64,000 bases of DNA from JAFKFH01 sp017307375 (lineage in GTDB: Bacteria; Pseudomonadota; Alphaproteobacteria; Ferrovibrionales; Ferrovibrionaceae), in NCBI GenBank assembly GCA_965229335.1, contig OZ245874.1, positions 682,001 through 746,000 on the forward strand, given 5' to 3'. The notes beneath the pieces are model-generated. The model did not search any database. It saw only the letters and a program-made list of their open reading frames with translations, and was not told where the DNA came from. Positions 50,025 through 59,113 of this stretch are shown here, one piece after another. The position numbers and the translations under genes were made by a program. Within the stretch, counting starts at the first letter, position 1; the number at the start of each line of letters is the position of its first letter.

Positions 50025-51437
50025 TCAGAGCGTGCGGATATCCTGCAGGTGGCCGGTGACGGCGGCGGCCACCGCCATCGCCGGGCTGACCAGATGGGTC
50101 CGGCCGCCGCGGCCCTGGCGGCCCTCGAAATTGCGGTTCGAGGTCGAGGCGCAACGCTCGCCCGGCTCCAGCCGGTCGGCATTCATCGCCAGGCACATCG
50201 AACAGCCGGGCTCGCGCCATTCGAAACCGGCCTCGACGAAGATCTTGTCGAGGCCCTCTTCCTCGGCCTGGTGCTTCACGAGGCCGGAACCGGGCACGAC
50301 CATCGCCTGCACGTGCGACGCGACCTTGCGGCCCTTGGCCACCGCCGCGGCGGCGCGCAGGTCCTCGATACGGCCGTTGGTGCAGGATCCGATGAACACG
50401 CGGTCGATGCGCACGTCCTCGAGCTTCATGCCCGGGGTCAGGCCCATATAGGCGATCGCGCGCTCGACCATCGCCCGCTTGTCGGCATCGGCGATGTCGG
50501 CGGGGTTGGGCACGGTCGCGGTGATCGGCAGCACGTCCTGCGGGCTGGTGCCCCAGGTGGCATGCGGCACGATGTCGGCGGCGTTCAGCGTGATCTCGAC
50601 GTCGTATTTCGCGCCGGGATCGGAGGGCAGCGTCTTCCAGTAGCTGACGGCCTGTTCGAAGGCCGCGCCCTTCGGCGCATGCGGCCGGCCCTTCAGGTAC
50701 TCGAACGTCACCTCGTCCGGCGCGATCAGCCCGGCGCGGGCGCCGCCCTCGATCGTCATGTTGCAGACGGTCATCCGGCCTTCCATCGACAGGCTGCGGA
50801 TGGCCGAGCCGGTGTATTCGATGACGTAGCCGGTGCCGCCGGCGGTGCCGATGCGGCCGATGATGGCGAGCACGATGTCCTTGGCGGTGACGCCCGGGCC
50901 CAGTTCGCCCTCGACGGCGATCTTCATGTTCTTCGAGGGCTTCTGGATCAGCGTCTGGGTCGCCAGCACATGCTCGACCTCGGAGGTGCCGATGCCGAAG
51001 GCCAGTGCGCCGAACGCGCCGTGGGTCGCGGTGTGGCTGTCGCCGCAGACGATGGTCATGCCCGGCAGGGTCAGGCCCTGCTCGGGCCCGACGATATGGA
51101 CGATGCCCTGGCGGATATCGTTCATCGAGATGTGGGGCACGCCGAACTCGGCGCAGTTCTTGGCCAGCGTCTCGACCTGGATGCGCGATTCCTCGTCGGC
51201 GATCACGCCGGTCAGGCGGTCGGGCGTGGTCGGCACGTTATGGTCGGGAACGGCGATCGTCGCGTCGGGGCGGCGCACCTTGCGGCCCGTGGCGCGCAGG
51301 CCGGCGAAGGCCTGCGGGCTGGTGACCTCGTGGATCAGGTGCCGGTCGATGTAGATGGCGGCGCTGCCGTCATCGCCCTGGTGCACCAGGTGGCTCTGCC
51401 AGATCTTGTCGAACAGCGTACGCGGCGTGTCGGTCAC
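50025..51437 (-). CDS. leuC: 3-isopropylmalate dehydratase large subunit
   Basis: A 470-residue aconitase-family subunit for the second step of leucine synthesis, isomerising 2- to 3-isopropylmalate with LeuD. [4Fe-4S] cysteines are in FIGSCTNGR and PGCSMCLAMN; substrate segments CGDSHTATHGAFG and VPDHNVPT are present. The gene is closed by its own strong terminator, and no leuD follows: the next gene is a convergent MarR. The small subunit must lie elsewhere, which departs from the common rplS-leuC-leuD-leuB order. Confidence 0.96.
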   Translation of the reverse strand: MTDTPRTLFDKIWQSHLVHQGDDGSAAIYIDRHLIHEVTSPQAFAGLRATGRKVRRPDATIAVPDHNVPTTPDRLTGVIADEESRIQVETLAKNCAEFGVPHISMNDIRQGIVHIVGPEQGLTLPGMTIVCGDSHTATHGAFGALAFGIGTSEVEHVLATQTLIQKPSKNMKIAVEGELGPGVTAKDIVLAIIGRIGTAGGTGYVIEYTGSAIRSLSMEGRMTVCNMTIEGGARAGLIAPDEVTFEYLKGRPHAPKGAAFEQAVSYWKTLPSDPGAKYDVEITLNAADIVPHATWGTSPQDVLPITATVPNPADIADADKRAMVERAIAYMGLTPGMKLEDVRIDRVFIGSCTNGRIEDLRAAAAVAKGRKVASHVQAMVVPGSGLVKHQAEEEGLDKIFVEAGFEWREPGCSMCLAMNADRLEPGERCASTSNRNFEGRQGRGGRTHLVSPAMAVAAAVTGHLQDIRTL

Positions 51438-51587
51438 GGCCGTTTCCCTCCCAAACCGACGGTCACCCGCTCGGGCGGGGGATCGCGCCGGGTCCTAGTG
51501 CCGTCACCCCGACCGGAGGTCCGGTACGGCGATGCGGCCAAAACAGGAATCGGCGGGCGAACCCAGGCGATTCCTACATGGCTGACG

Positions 51588-51610
51588 AGGGCCGGCCGGA
51601 TGCCGGCCCT
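51588..51610 (-). terminator. rplS terminator hairpin
   Basis: AGGGCCGGC (51588-51596) pairs with GCCGGCCCT (51602-51610) with a 5-nt loop, 20 nt after the rplS stop codon. No long T-tract. Confidence 0.6.
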
Positions 51611-51629
51611 GCTGGCTGACGCCGTAGCC

Positions 51630-52007
51630 TCAGGCCTTGTCGGCCTGGTTCTCGCGCTTCTCGGTGATGCGCGCGGCCTTGCCGGTGCGGCCACGGAGAT
51701 AATAGAGCTTGGCGCGGCGCACGTCACCGCGGCGCATCACCACGATCGATTCGACGCGCGGGCTGTACAGCGGGAACACGCGCTCGACACCCTCGCCGTA
51801 CGAGATCTTGCGCACGGTGAAGTTCGAGTTCACGCCACGGTTCGAGCGGGCGATGCAGACGCCCTCGAACGCCTGGACGCGCTCGCGGTTGCCTTCGACC
51901 ACCTTGACGTTGACCTTGAGCGTGTCGCCCGGGCCGAATTCGGGCACCGCGCGGGCTGCGCTGAGCTTGGCAATCTGCTCGGCTTCGAGCTGCTGGAGGA
52001 TGTTCAT
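51630..52007 (-). CDS. rplS: 50S ribosomal protein L19
   Basis: A 125-residue L19 at the 30S-50S interface. Typical text: FGPGDTLKVNVKVVEGNRERVQAFEGVCIARSNRGVNSNFTVRKISYGEGVERVFPLYSP and VMRRGDVRRAKLYYLRGRTGKAARI. It is the last gene of the rpsP-rimM-trmD-rplS ribosome-maturation group, 27 nt after trmD. Confidence 0.97.
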   Translation of the reverse strand: MNILQQLEAEQIAKLSAARAVPEFGPGDTLKVNVKVVEGNRERVQAFEGVCIARSNRGVNSNFTVRKISYGEGVERVFPLYSPRVESIVVMRRGDVRRAKLYYLRGRTGKAARITEKRENQADKA

Positions 52008-52034
52008 CGCCGGACCTTTCCTTATTCGTATCCG

Positions 52035-52757
52035 TCAAACCGTATCTTGTCGCCGCCGGGCCCAGAGATCCGGGCGCCGCTCGGCCGTCAACCGTTCCGC
52101 CTCGGCACGACGCCAGGCGGCAATCCTGCCGTGATCGCCCGACAGCAGCACTGCCGGCACCTCTCGGCCTTCCCATTCGCGCGGCCGGGTATACTGGGGG
52201 TATTCCAGCAACCCGTCCGCGAAACTCTCCTCGACCAGCGACTCGGCGTTGCCGGCAACACCGGGCAACAGACGCGCCACCGCATCGAGCAAGGCCAGTG
52301 CCGCGATCTCGCCGCCCGAAAGCACGAAATCGCCCAGACTGACCTCGACCAGCCCGCGCCCCTCGATCAGCCGCTCGTCGATTCCTTCGAACCGACCGCA
52401 GACCAGGGTCGCGCCGCCCGCGGCGACCATCTCGCGGACCAGGGCCTGATCGAGCCTCCGGCCGCGCGGGCTGAAATACACCCTCGGCTGATGGGCCGCA
52501 ACCGGACCGGCCCCGGCGATCGTCGCGTCGATCGCCGCCGCCAGCACGTCAGGCCGCATCACCATGCCCGGGCCGCCGCCGAAGGGGGCGTCGTCGACCG
52601 TGCGGTGGCGGTCGGCGGCGAAGTCGCGGATATCCACGACGTCGAGCGACCACAGCCCTTCGGCCAACCCCCGCCCGGTGATCGAGGCACCGAGCGGTCC
52701 CGGAAACAGCTCGGGAAACAGGGTCAGGACCCGCGCCCGAAACGGCGCCGCGGTCAT
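52035..52757 (-). CDS. trmD: tRNA (guanine37-N1) methyltransferase
   Basis: A 240-residue SPOUT enzyme that methylates G37 next to the anticodon with S-adenosylmethionine, preventing frameshifts. Seen: DDAPFGGGPGMVMRPDVL (tRNA/substrate region), CGRFEGIDERLIE, and the trefoil-knot segment SLGDFVLSGGEIAALALLDAVARLLPGV. The start overlaps the rimM stop by 4 nt. Confidence 0.96.
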   Translation of the reverse strand: MTAAPFRARVLTLFPELFPGPLGASITGRGLAEGLWSLDVVDIRDFAADRHRTVDDAPFGGGPGMVMRPDVLAAAIDATIAGAGPVAAHQPRVYFSPRGRRLDQALVREMVAAGGATLVCGRFEGIDERLIEGRGLVEVSLGDFVLSGGEIAALALLDAVARLLPGVAGNAESLVEESFADGLLEYPQYTRPREWEGREVPAVLLSGDHGRIAAWRRAEAERLTAERRPDLWARRRQDTV

Positions 52758-53344
52758 GACCGCCCATCTCCCTCGTCTTCGTCGCCTTCGTCCTCGCCGT
52801 CTTGCCCGGCCGACCCCGAACCTGGCGTCGGCTTGACCTCGACCTCGGCCGGCGGGTCCACCACCAGCCGGCCCCCCGCGATGTCCACCACCGGCACGAC
52901 GGCCCGGGTGAACGGCAGGAAGATCGTCCCACCGATCGGCTGGCGCAGTTCCAGCACGTCGCCCGCGCCGAAATCATGCACCGCCAGCACCGTGCCGACC
53001 CGCCTGCCGTCCGCGGTCTCCGCGGCCAGGCCCACCAGGTCGGCCAGGTAGAACTCGTCTTCCTCGGGGGCCGGCAGTGCCGCGCGCGGCACGTACAGCC
53101 TGAGGCCCTTCAGTCCCTCGGCGGCATCGCGATCGGCGATGCCTTCGAGATGGGCGACGACCACCTCGCCCTGGACGCGGAAATGCCGCAGCGTGAACTG
53201 GCGGCGGCCCTTCTCGTCCGAAAGCGGCCCATAGGCGGCGATATTCTCCGGCACCTCGGTGAAGGTCTTGATCTTGACCGCGCCGCGCACCCCGTGGGGG
53301 GCGACGATCACGCCAAGGCAGACCGACTGGCCGGCATCGCCCAT
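52754..53344 (-). CDS. rimM: 16S rRNA processing factor RimM
   Basis: A 196-residue assembly factor for the 30S head, binding ribosomal protein S19. N-terminal RimM domain CLGVIVAPHGVRGAVKIKTFTEVPENIAAYGPL, PRC-barrel part FYLADLVGLAAETADGRRVGTVLAVHDFGAGDVLEL. An acidic Glu/Asp/Gly-rich tail (about the last 25 residues) is longer than usual. It overlaps trmD by 4 nt. Confidence 0.95.
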   Translation of the reverse strand: MGDAGQSVCLGVIVAPHGVRGAVKIKTFTEVPENIAAYGPLSDEKGRRQFTLRHFRVQGEVVVAHLEGIADRDAAEGLKGLRLYVPRAALPAPEEDEFYLADLVGLAAETADGRRVGTVLAVHDFGAGDVLELRQPIGGTIFLPFTRAVVPVVDIAGGRLVVDPPAEVEVKPTPGSGSAGQDGEDEGDEDEGDGRS

Positions 53345-53358
53345 GGGCTAGGTGAACC

Positions 53359-53709
53359 TCAGCCTTCGGCCGCCTGCTGCTTGGCCAGCTCGGCCGCCTT
53401 CAGGCGCTCCTGCGCCTTGGCCTTCGGCGTGCCCTTCTTCGGGTTGTTGCCGTGCTTCCACTCGTAGGCGCCGAGCTCCGACAGGGCGCGGGCGACGCGG
53501 TCGGTCGGAACCGCACCCTTGCCGATCCACTCCTTGGCCTTCTCGACGTCGAGGACCCAGCGCTGGCGGTCCTTCGGCAGCATCGGATCGTAGGAGCCGA
53601 TCTTCTCGATGAAGCGGCCGTCGCGCGGGCTGCGCGAGTCGGCGACGACGATGCGATAGTACGGGCGCTTCTTGGCGCCGCCGCGCGACATGCGGATCTT
53701 CAGGGACAT
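53359..53709 (-). CDS. rpsP: 30S ribosomal protein S16
   Basis: A 116-residue S16: MSLKIRMSRGGAKKRPYYRIVVADSRSPRDGRFIEKIGSYDPM is diagnostic, followed by the core LDVEKAKEWIGKGAVPTDRVARAL and a basic/Ala-rich tail typical of alphaproteobacteria. It is 42 nt downstream of ffh and 14 nt before rimM. Confidence 0.97.
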   Translation of the reverse strand: MSLKIRMSRGGAKKRPYYRIVVADSRSPRDGRFIEKIGSYDPMLPKDRQRWVLDVEKAKEWIGKGAVPTDRVARALSELGAYEWKHGNNPKKGTPKAKAQERLKAAELAKQQAAEG

Positions 53710-53751
53710 ACCTGTTTCCTTCTCAAAGAACTGCTGACATCGGTGATCGGG

Positions 53752-55143
53752 CTACTGCTTGGGGAAGCCGGGGGGCAGCTGCGGCATGTTGCCGCCACCG
53801 AGACCCGCCAGGCCGCCCATGCTGCGCATGAAGCCCTTTTTGCCCAGGGCCTTCATGCGTTTCATCATGTCGGCCATCTGGAGATGCTGTTTCAGAAGCT
53901 TGTTGACGTCCTGCACCGACGACCCCGAGCCCGCCGCGATGCGCTTCTTGCGCGAGGCATGGATGATCTTGGGGTTGCGCCGCTCGGCCTTGGTCATCGA
54001 CAGGATGATCGCTTCCTGGCGGCCGATGATGCTGTCGTCGATATTGGCTTCGGCGATCTGCTTCTTGATCTTCTGCACGCCGGGCAACAGGCCCAGCACG
54101 CCCTGCATGCCGCCCATCTTGCGCATCTGGCGCAGCTGGCCCAGCAGATCGTTCATGTCGAACTCGCCCTTGGCGAGCTTCGCCATGAGCGCTTCGGCCT
54201 CTTCCTTCTCGATGGTCTCGGCAGCCTTCTCGACCAGGCTGACGACGTCGCCCATGCCGAGGATGCGCGAGGCGATGCGGTCGGGATGGAACGGTTCCAG
54301 CGCGTCGAGCTTCTCGCCCTGGCCGAGCAGCTTGATCGGCTTGCCGGTGACATGCCGCATCGACAGCGCGGCACCGCCGCGGCCATCGCCGTCGACGCGG
54401 GTCAGGACGATGCCGGTGACGCCGACGCGTTCGTTGAACGCCTTGGCGACGTTGACGGCATCCTGGCCGGTCAGCGCATCGGCGACCAGCAGCGTTTCGT
54501 GCGGCTGGGCGATGTCGCGGACCGCGACGACCTCGGCCATCAGCGCCTCGTCGACATGCAGCCGGCCGGCGGTATCGAGCAGCAGCACGTCGTAGCCGCC
54601 GAACTTGGCGGCCTGCAGCGCGCGCTTGGCGATGTCGACGGGCAGCTGGCCCGCGACGATCGGCAGGGTGTTGACGCCGGTCTGCTCGCCCAGGATGCGC
54701 AGCTGTTCCTGCGCGGCCGGGCGATAGACGTCGAGCGACGCCATCAAGACCTTCTTCTTGTCCCGCTCCTTGAAGCGCAGGGCCAGCTTGGCGGTCGAGG
54801 TGGTCTTGCCCGAGCCCTGCAGGCCGACCATCAGGATCGGCACCGGGGCCACGGCGGCCAGCGACACGTCCTCGACCTCGCGGCCGAGCATGTCGACCAG
54901 ATGATCGTGGACGATCTTGATGACCATCTGGCCCGGGGTGACCGAGCGCAGCACCTGCTGGCCGATCGCCTTGTCCTTGACCGAGGCGACGAAGTCCTTG
55001 ACCACGGGCAGCGCGACGTCGGCCTCGAGCAGCGCGACGCGGACTTCGCGCAGCGCCTCGACGACATCGCTTTCGGTCAACGCGCCGCGCTTCTTCAGCC
55101 GGTCGAAAACGTCGCCGAGTTTGCTTGTCAGGCTCTCGAACAT
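53752..55143 (-). CDS. ffh: Signal recognition particle protein Ffh
   Basis: A 463-residue SRP GTPase that binds signal sequences with 4.5S RNA and delivers ribosomes to FtsY. N domain, G domain with VGLQGSGKTTSTAKLAL (P-loop), DVYRPAAQEQLR, LLDTAGRLHVDEALM and LTRVDGDGRGGAALS, then the Met-rich M domain (MAKLAKGEFDMNDLLGQLRQMRKMGGMQGVLGLLPG) and a glycine/methionine tail. ATG at 55143 (MFESLTSKLGDVF) fits the family; the frame runs open to 55179 but without a better ribosome site. It opens the ffh-rpsP-rimM-trmD-rplS run. Confidence 0.97.
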   Translation of the reverse strand: MFESLTSKLGDVFDRLKKRGALTESDVVEALREVRVALLEADVALPVVKDFVASVKDKAIGQQVLRSVTPGQMVIKIVHDHLVDMLGREVEDVSLAAVAPVPILMVGLQGSGKTTSTAKLALRFKERDKKKVLMASLDVYRPAAQEQLRILGEQTGVNTLPIVAGQLPVDIAKRALQAAKFGGYDVLLLDTAGRLHVDEALMAEVVAVRDIAQPHETLLVADALTGQDAVNVAKAFNERVGVTGIVLTRVDGDGRGGAALSMRHVTGKPIKLLGQGEKLDALEPFHPDRIASRILGMGDVVSLVEKAAETIEKEEAEALMAKLAKGEFDMNDLLGQLRQMRKMGGMQGVLGLLPGVQKIKKQIAEANIDDSIIGRQEAIILSMTKAERRNPKIIHASRKKRIAAGSGSSVQDVNKLLKQHLQMADMMKRMKALGKKGFMRSMGGLAGLGGGNMPQLPPGFPKQ

Positions 55144-55314
55144 CGCAATCCCTAGAACATGGCCAAACGACGACAACACCAGTGCGCGACCCTCGCGGAC
55201 TGGTGTCGGCCATCGGGCCGTGGTGCTCCCATAGGTCAGTGAGCGTTGCGGCTTATGGCCGATATGGGGGGCTGAGTCAAGCCGGGTGCGCCAGCACCCC
55301 GCCCGTCGACCGGG

Positions 55315-57621
55315 TCAGGCTTCCGCGGATACCGCGAATTGCCGGTCCAGGGCCGCGTCGCAGGCGGCGATCGCCGTGCTCATCTCGTGGCGGATGGCCA
55401 GCGCCCCGGCCCGGTCGCCGGCGCGTGCCCGGTTCGACATCTCGGCGCCCAGCGCCGCCAGCCGGGCCAGGCCGAGCGAGGCGGCGCTGCCCTTCACCGT
55501 ATGGGCCAGCCGGGCCAGCGGCTCGATGCCGACGTCGTCGTCGGAACCGAGCGCGGCCAGCGCCGCGCCTTGCTGGGCGAGGAATTCGACGATCAGTTCG
55601 CGCACCGCGTCGCGATCCAGCCGCGCCTGCAGGCGGCGGATCCGGTCGCCGTCGAACAGCGGCGCCACGGCCGTCGCCTCGTCGGGCGCGGGCAGAGGGG
55701 GCGGGGCTGCGTCGCGCCCCGCCAGCACCGCGGCGATCGTCGCGACCAGCTGGTCGGGATCGAAGGGCTTGGGCACATGCCCGTCCATCCCGGCCTCGCG
55801 GCAGCGGGCGACATCCTCGGGGAAAGTGTTGGCCGACATCGCGATCACCGGCAGCCGCCCGATCGCATCGCCGCGCGCCCTGAGGCGCCGGGTGGCGCTG
55901 AGGCCGTCCAGCACCGGCATCTGCATGTCCATCAGCACGAGGTCGACCGGCTCGCGGTCGAGCAGGGCCAGCGCCTCGGCCCCGTCGCCGGCGATCGTCA
56001 CCCGGTGGCCATACTGGGCCAGCAGCCGGCTTGCGATCTGCTGGTTGGTCGGGTTGTCCTCGACCAGCAGGATGCGCAGCGGCGGCAGGACGGGCAGCGC
56101 GTCGGCACCGGTCTCGGCCGGCGGCGGCGCCTCCGGCAGGTGCACGGTGAACCAGAAGGTCGAGCCTTCGCCTTCGCGGCTCTCGACGCCGATCTGCCCG
56201 CCCATCAGCTCGACCAGCCGCCGCGAGATGGCGAGGCCGAGGCCGGTGCCGCCGAACCGGCGGGTGATGGTGCCGTCGGCCTGGGTGAAGTCGTCGAACA
56301 GCCGGCTTTGCGCTGCGGCCGAGATGCCGACGCCGGTATCGCGGACGGCAAAGCGCAGGCCGTCGCCGTCGCGCGACAGGCTGACCACCACGCCGCCCCG
56401 GTCGGTGAACTTGATCGCGTTGCCGATCAGGTTCAGCAGCACCTGGCGCAGCCGCCCGGCATCGCCGCGCATCCAGGGCGGCACGTCGGTGTCGACGATC
56501 AGCTCGAAGCTCAAGCCCTTCTCGGCGGCGCGCCCGCGCAGCAGCGCGACGCAATCGGCGACCACGGTGCGGCCGGAGAACACGATCGCTTCCGGTTCGA
56601 CCCGCCCGGCCTCGAGCTTCGAATAGTCGAGGATCGAGTTGAGGATGCCGAGCAGGGCCGACCCCGAATCGACCACCGTGCGCACCAGATCGCGCTGGGC
56701 GTCGTCGAGTTGCGTGCGCTCGAGCAGTCGGGCCATGCCCAGCACGCCGTTCAGCGGCGTGCGGATCTCGTGGCTCATCACCGCCAGGAAGCGCGACTTG
56801 GCCTCGACGGCGGCCTCGGCTTCGTCGCGGGCGGCGCGCAAGGCGGCTTCCTGACGCTTGTGGGCGGTGACGTCGACCCACAGCGACACCAGCCCCTCGC
56901 CCTTGCCCCAGGGCTGTTCGTCGATATGGACCCAGCGGCCGTTGCGCAGTTCCAGCACCACCTTCTGCGGCTCGGGGCCGACGCCGGGGGGCTGGTCGAT
57001 CAGCGCGCGGAATTCCGGGCTGTCGGTGAAGACCCCGGAAAAGCCCCGCCAGAAGGCGGCACGGTCATGCCGGCTGTCGATGGGCGGCCGCACCGGGATC
57101 AGGTCGGTCATCAGTTCCGACAGGAAGCGGACATTGGCGTAGCGCAACGTCCCGTCGGGTCCATAGAGCAGGATGCCGACATTGACGAAGGACAGGACTT
57201 CGAACAGCCCTTCGTCGAACGCGACCTGGCGCTGCTCGTGGGTGACGTCGCGCCAGATCTTGAGCCGCCCGCCGGCGGCCAGCGGGAACATCCGCAGTTC
57301 GATCGACCGGCCGTTGTCGGCGCGCTGATAGACCAGCGGCCCGCGCTCGTTGCGCTGGCGATGCTCGGCCATCTCGATATAGGGGGCGAGCTTCTCCGGC
57401 GTGTCGTGCTGGGGGTAGAGCAGTTTCAGCAGCGGCAGCACCGCCTCGCGCGAGGAGAGGCCCCGCTTCAGGATCGGCGCCACCTCCGGGAAGAATTCGG
57501 GATAGCGGTCGTTCCACCAGACGATCCGTTCCTCGGAATCATAGAGGCACGCTGCGGCCCCGCCATGGGCGGCCAGCAGCGCGAACAGGTCGCGGTAGGA
57601 AATGTCGCTGTCGAAATCCAC
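55315..57621 (-). CDS. Hybrid histidine kinase with receiver and Hpt
   Basis: A 768-residue soluble phosphorelay protein: PAS-like domains at about 15-130 and 138-250, HisKA with His284 (VMSHEIRTPLNG), HATPase_c (NLIGNAIKF, DTGVGI, GGTGLGLAISRRL), receiver with Asp565 (LVLMDMQMPVLDG) and Hpt with His707 (LAHTVKGSAASLG). The whole His-Asp-His chain is on one chain, so only an output regulator is missing; none is adjacent. No membrane segment, so the signal is cytoplasmic. The start is GTG at 57621 without a recognisable Shine-Dalgarno, so it is uncertain. It follows tRNA-Ala and its terminator. Confidence 0.92.
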   Translation of the reverse strand: MDFDSDISYRDLFALLAAHGGAAACLYDSEERIVWWNDRYPEFFPEVAPILKRGLSSREAVLPLLKLLYPQHDTPEKLAPYIEMAEHRQRNERGPLVYQRADNGRSIELRMFPLAAGGRLKIWRDVTHEQRQVAFDEGLFEVLSFVNVGILLYGPDGTLRYANVRFLSELMTDLIPVRPPIDSRHDRAAFWRGFSGVFTDSPEFRALIDQPPGVGPEPQKVVLELRNGRWVHIDEQPWGKGEGLVSLWVDVTAHKRQEAALRAARDEAEAAVEAKSRFLAVMSHEIRTPLNGVLGMARLLERTQLDDAQRDLVRTVVDSGSALLGILNSILDYSKLEAGRVEPEAIVFSGRTVVADCVALLRGRAAEKGLSFELIVDTDVPPWMRGDAGRLRQVLLNLIGNAIKFTDRGGVVVSLSRDGDGLRFAVRDTGVGISAAAQSRLFDDFTQADGTITRRFGGTGLGLAISRRLVELMGGQIGVESREGEGSTFWFTVHLPEAPPPAETGADALPVLPPLRILLVEDNPTNQQIASRLLAQYGHRVTIAGDGAEALALLDREPVDLVLMDMQMPVLDGLSATRRLRARGDAIGRLPVIAMSANTFPEDVARCREAGMDGHVPKPFDPDQLVATIAAVLAGRDAAPPPLPAPDEATAVAPLFDGDRIRRLQARLDRDAVRELIVEFLAQQGAALAALGSDDDVGIEPLARLAHTVKGSAASLGLARLAALGAEMSNRARAGDRAGALAIRHEMSTAIAACDAALDRQFAVSAEA

Positions 57622-57662
57622 GGTCGGAAGGATAAGTCAAAAGCGCGTCGACCATGACAACG

Positions 57663-57692
57663 AAAAAGGCCGGCCTTTTCAGGCCGGCCTTT
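57663..57692 (-). terminator. Terminator after tRNA-Ala
   Basis: On the minus strand AAAGGCCGGCC and GGCCGGCCTTT form an 11-bp stem (57692-57682 with 57675-57665), 6-nt loop, ending in a run of five T. It follows the tRNA 3' end by 4 nt and separates it from the kinase gene. Confidence 0.85.
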
Positions 57693-57696
57693 CGAG

Positions 57697-57772
<76 letters not shown>

Positions 57773-57913
57773 GTAACTCGTAAACTTTCGCCCCTCGTCG
57801 CCGTCTTCGGTGGCGTCGCCGCCTCGTTGGGTGAGGCCGGGCGGGGCGGTGTATAGGCGCTCCGCGGAAGGGACGCAAGCACTAAATTAAACCTGCGTGA
57901 CACGGTGCCGGGA

Positions 57914-57929
57914 GGGCGGCGTGCCGCCC
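57914..57929 (-). terminator. Hairpin after FYDLN gene
   Basis: GGGCGGC and GCCGCCC with a GT turn, 15 nt after the stop codon on the minus strand, followed by few T. A weak terminator candidate. Confidence 0.4.
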
Positions 57930-57943
57930 CCCGAAACCCGAGT

Positions 57944-58267
57944 TCAACGCTCCTCGACCTCGTCGCCGCCCTCGGCGCCTTCGATGACCTCGGCCATGTC
58001 GTCCTCGTCCTCGCCGAGTTCCGACGCATCCTCGATCAGTTCGTCGTCGACCGCCTCGTCGTCGCCAGCCGCGACGTCGAGGTCGTCACCCACCGGCGAC
58101 GCCTTCTGCTTTTCTTCGACACGCTTGCCGCCGCGCGGCTTCAGAATCTGCTCGGGCTGATGGACCGTGCCGCATTTCGGGCAGACGATCGGGTCTTTCA
58201 TCAAGTCGTAGAATGCCGCCCCGCAGCTCAGGCAGCGGCGCTTGGTGCCCCATTCCGGCTTCGCCAT
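57944..58267 (-). CDS. FYDLN-acid zinc-ribbon protein (TIGR02300)
   Basis: A 107-residue protein. The N-terminal zinc ribbon is WGTKRRCLSCGAAFYDLMKDPIVCPKCGTVH with two CxxC pairs; the family's FYDLN motif reads FYDLM. From about residue 50 the chain is strongly acidic (DDEAVDDELIEDASELGEDEDDMAEVIEGAEGGDEVEE). The family is alphaproteobacterial and uncharacterised; the mix of a zinc ribbon and an acidic tail suggests a nucleic-acid or ribosome-associated factor. It is divergent from the aroA-like gene, the usual neighbourhood in this group. Confidence 0.88.
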   Translation of the reverse strand: MAKPEWGTKRRCLSCGAAFYDLMKDPIVCPKCGTVHQPEQILKPRGGKRVEEKQKASPVGDDLDVAAGDDEAVDDELIEDASELGEDEDDMAEVIEGAEGGDEVEER

Positions 58268-58426
58268 CGGTCGTCTGATCCTCGAAGTGGCTAAAAATGG
58301 CTGTATTTCGGCCAGGACGGGCTGCCTTGGCCGAGGCGGCGCGATTGTGTTAAAGAGGCGCGCGCTGTCAACCTTAAAACGACGCCGCCCGGCGCAAAGA
58401 CTTTCCGAAGCCCGAGGGTTCCGCCG

Positions 58427-59113
58427 ATGCGGCCAGTTTTCCCCGACGACTATCGTCCGACCGAGGCAGATCTTGCCGTCGCCCCCGCGGCGCTGGTGGT
58501 GGCCGCGCTCGCCGTCGGCGAATCGCTGGTGACCGGCGCCGGGGACAGCCCCGTGCTGCAGGCGACCGCCCGGGCCCTGCGCGCCTTCGGCGCGGACGTC
58601 GCCGCCGAGGGGCGCAACTGGCGGGTGCGCGGCGTCGGCATCGGCGGGCTGGCCGAGCCGGGCGGGGTGATCGACCTGCACGGCGCCGCCAGGGCCGTGC
58701 CGCTGATCCTCGGCCTTGCCGCGACGCATCCGCTGACCTGCTTCCTGACCGGCGACGCCGGATCTTCGCTGCTGCGGCTGATCGAGCCGCTGCAGCGCCA
58801 GGGCGCGCGTTTCCTGCTGCGCGAGGATCACGCTCTGCCGCTCGGCCTCGCCGGCGCCCGCCACCCGGTGCCGCAGGAGCACCGGCTGACCGGGCCTGCG
58901 GCGGGCGTCAAGGCGGCGATCCTGCTGGCCGGCCTCAATACCCCCGGCATCACCAGGGTGATCGAGCCGGCCGGCGCGCCGCCGTCCATCGAAAGCTTGC
59001 TGGTCCAGTTCGGGGCCGATATCCGCCATGCCGTCATCGACGGCAGCGCCGTGACCGAGCTGGTCGGCCAGCCCGAACTGGCGCCGCGGCAGATCGCGGT
59101 GGCTGCGCCATGA
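58427..59113 (+). CDS. Half-length, degenerate EPSP synthase homologue
   Basis: A 228-residue remnant of the AroA N-terminal region. Readable AroA stretches: AALAVGESLVTG, ALRAFGADV, WRVRGVGIGGL, THPLTCFLTGDA, RLIEPLQRQGA, GVKAAILLAGLNTPG. It stops at TELVGQPELAPRQIAVAAP, just before where AroA reads VPGDPSSAAF. The catalytic signatures are lost: PGDKSISHR is replaced, NSGT reads LHGAA, and the SLRxRPM Arg pair is gone. EPSP synthase needs both domains, so it cannot be the normal enzyme. It keeps an open frame, a GAGGG site and a 4-nt overlap with the first Nudix gene, so it may have a new role or be decaying. Confidence 0.8.
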   Translation: MRPVFPDDYRPTEADLAVAPAALVVAALAVGESLVTGAGDSPVLQATARALRAFGADVAAEGRNWRVRGVGIGGLAEPGGVIDLHGAARAVPLILGLAATHPLTCFLTGDAGSSLLRLIEPLQRQGARFLLREDHALPLGLAGARHPVPQEHRLTGPAAGVKAAILLAGLNTPGITRVIEPAGAPPSIESLLVQFGADIRHAVIDGSAVTELVGQPELAPRQIAVAAP

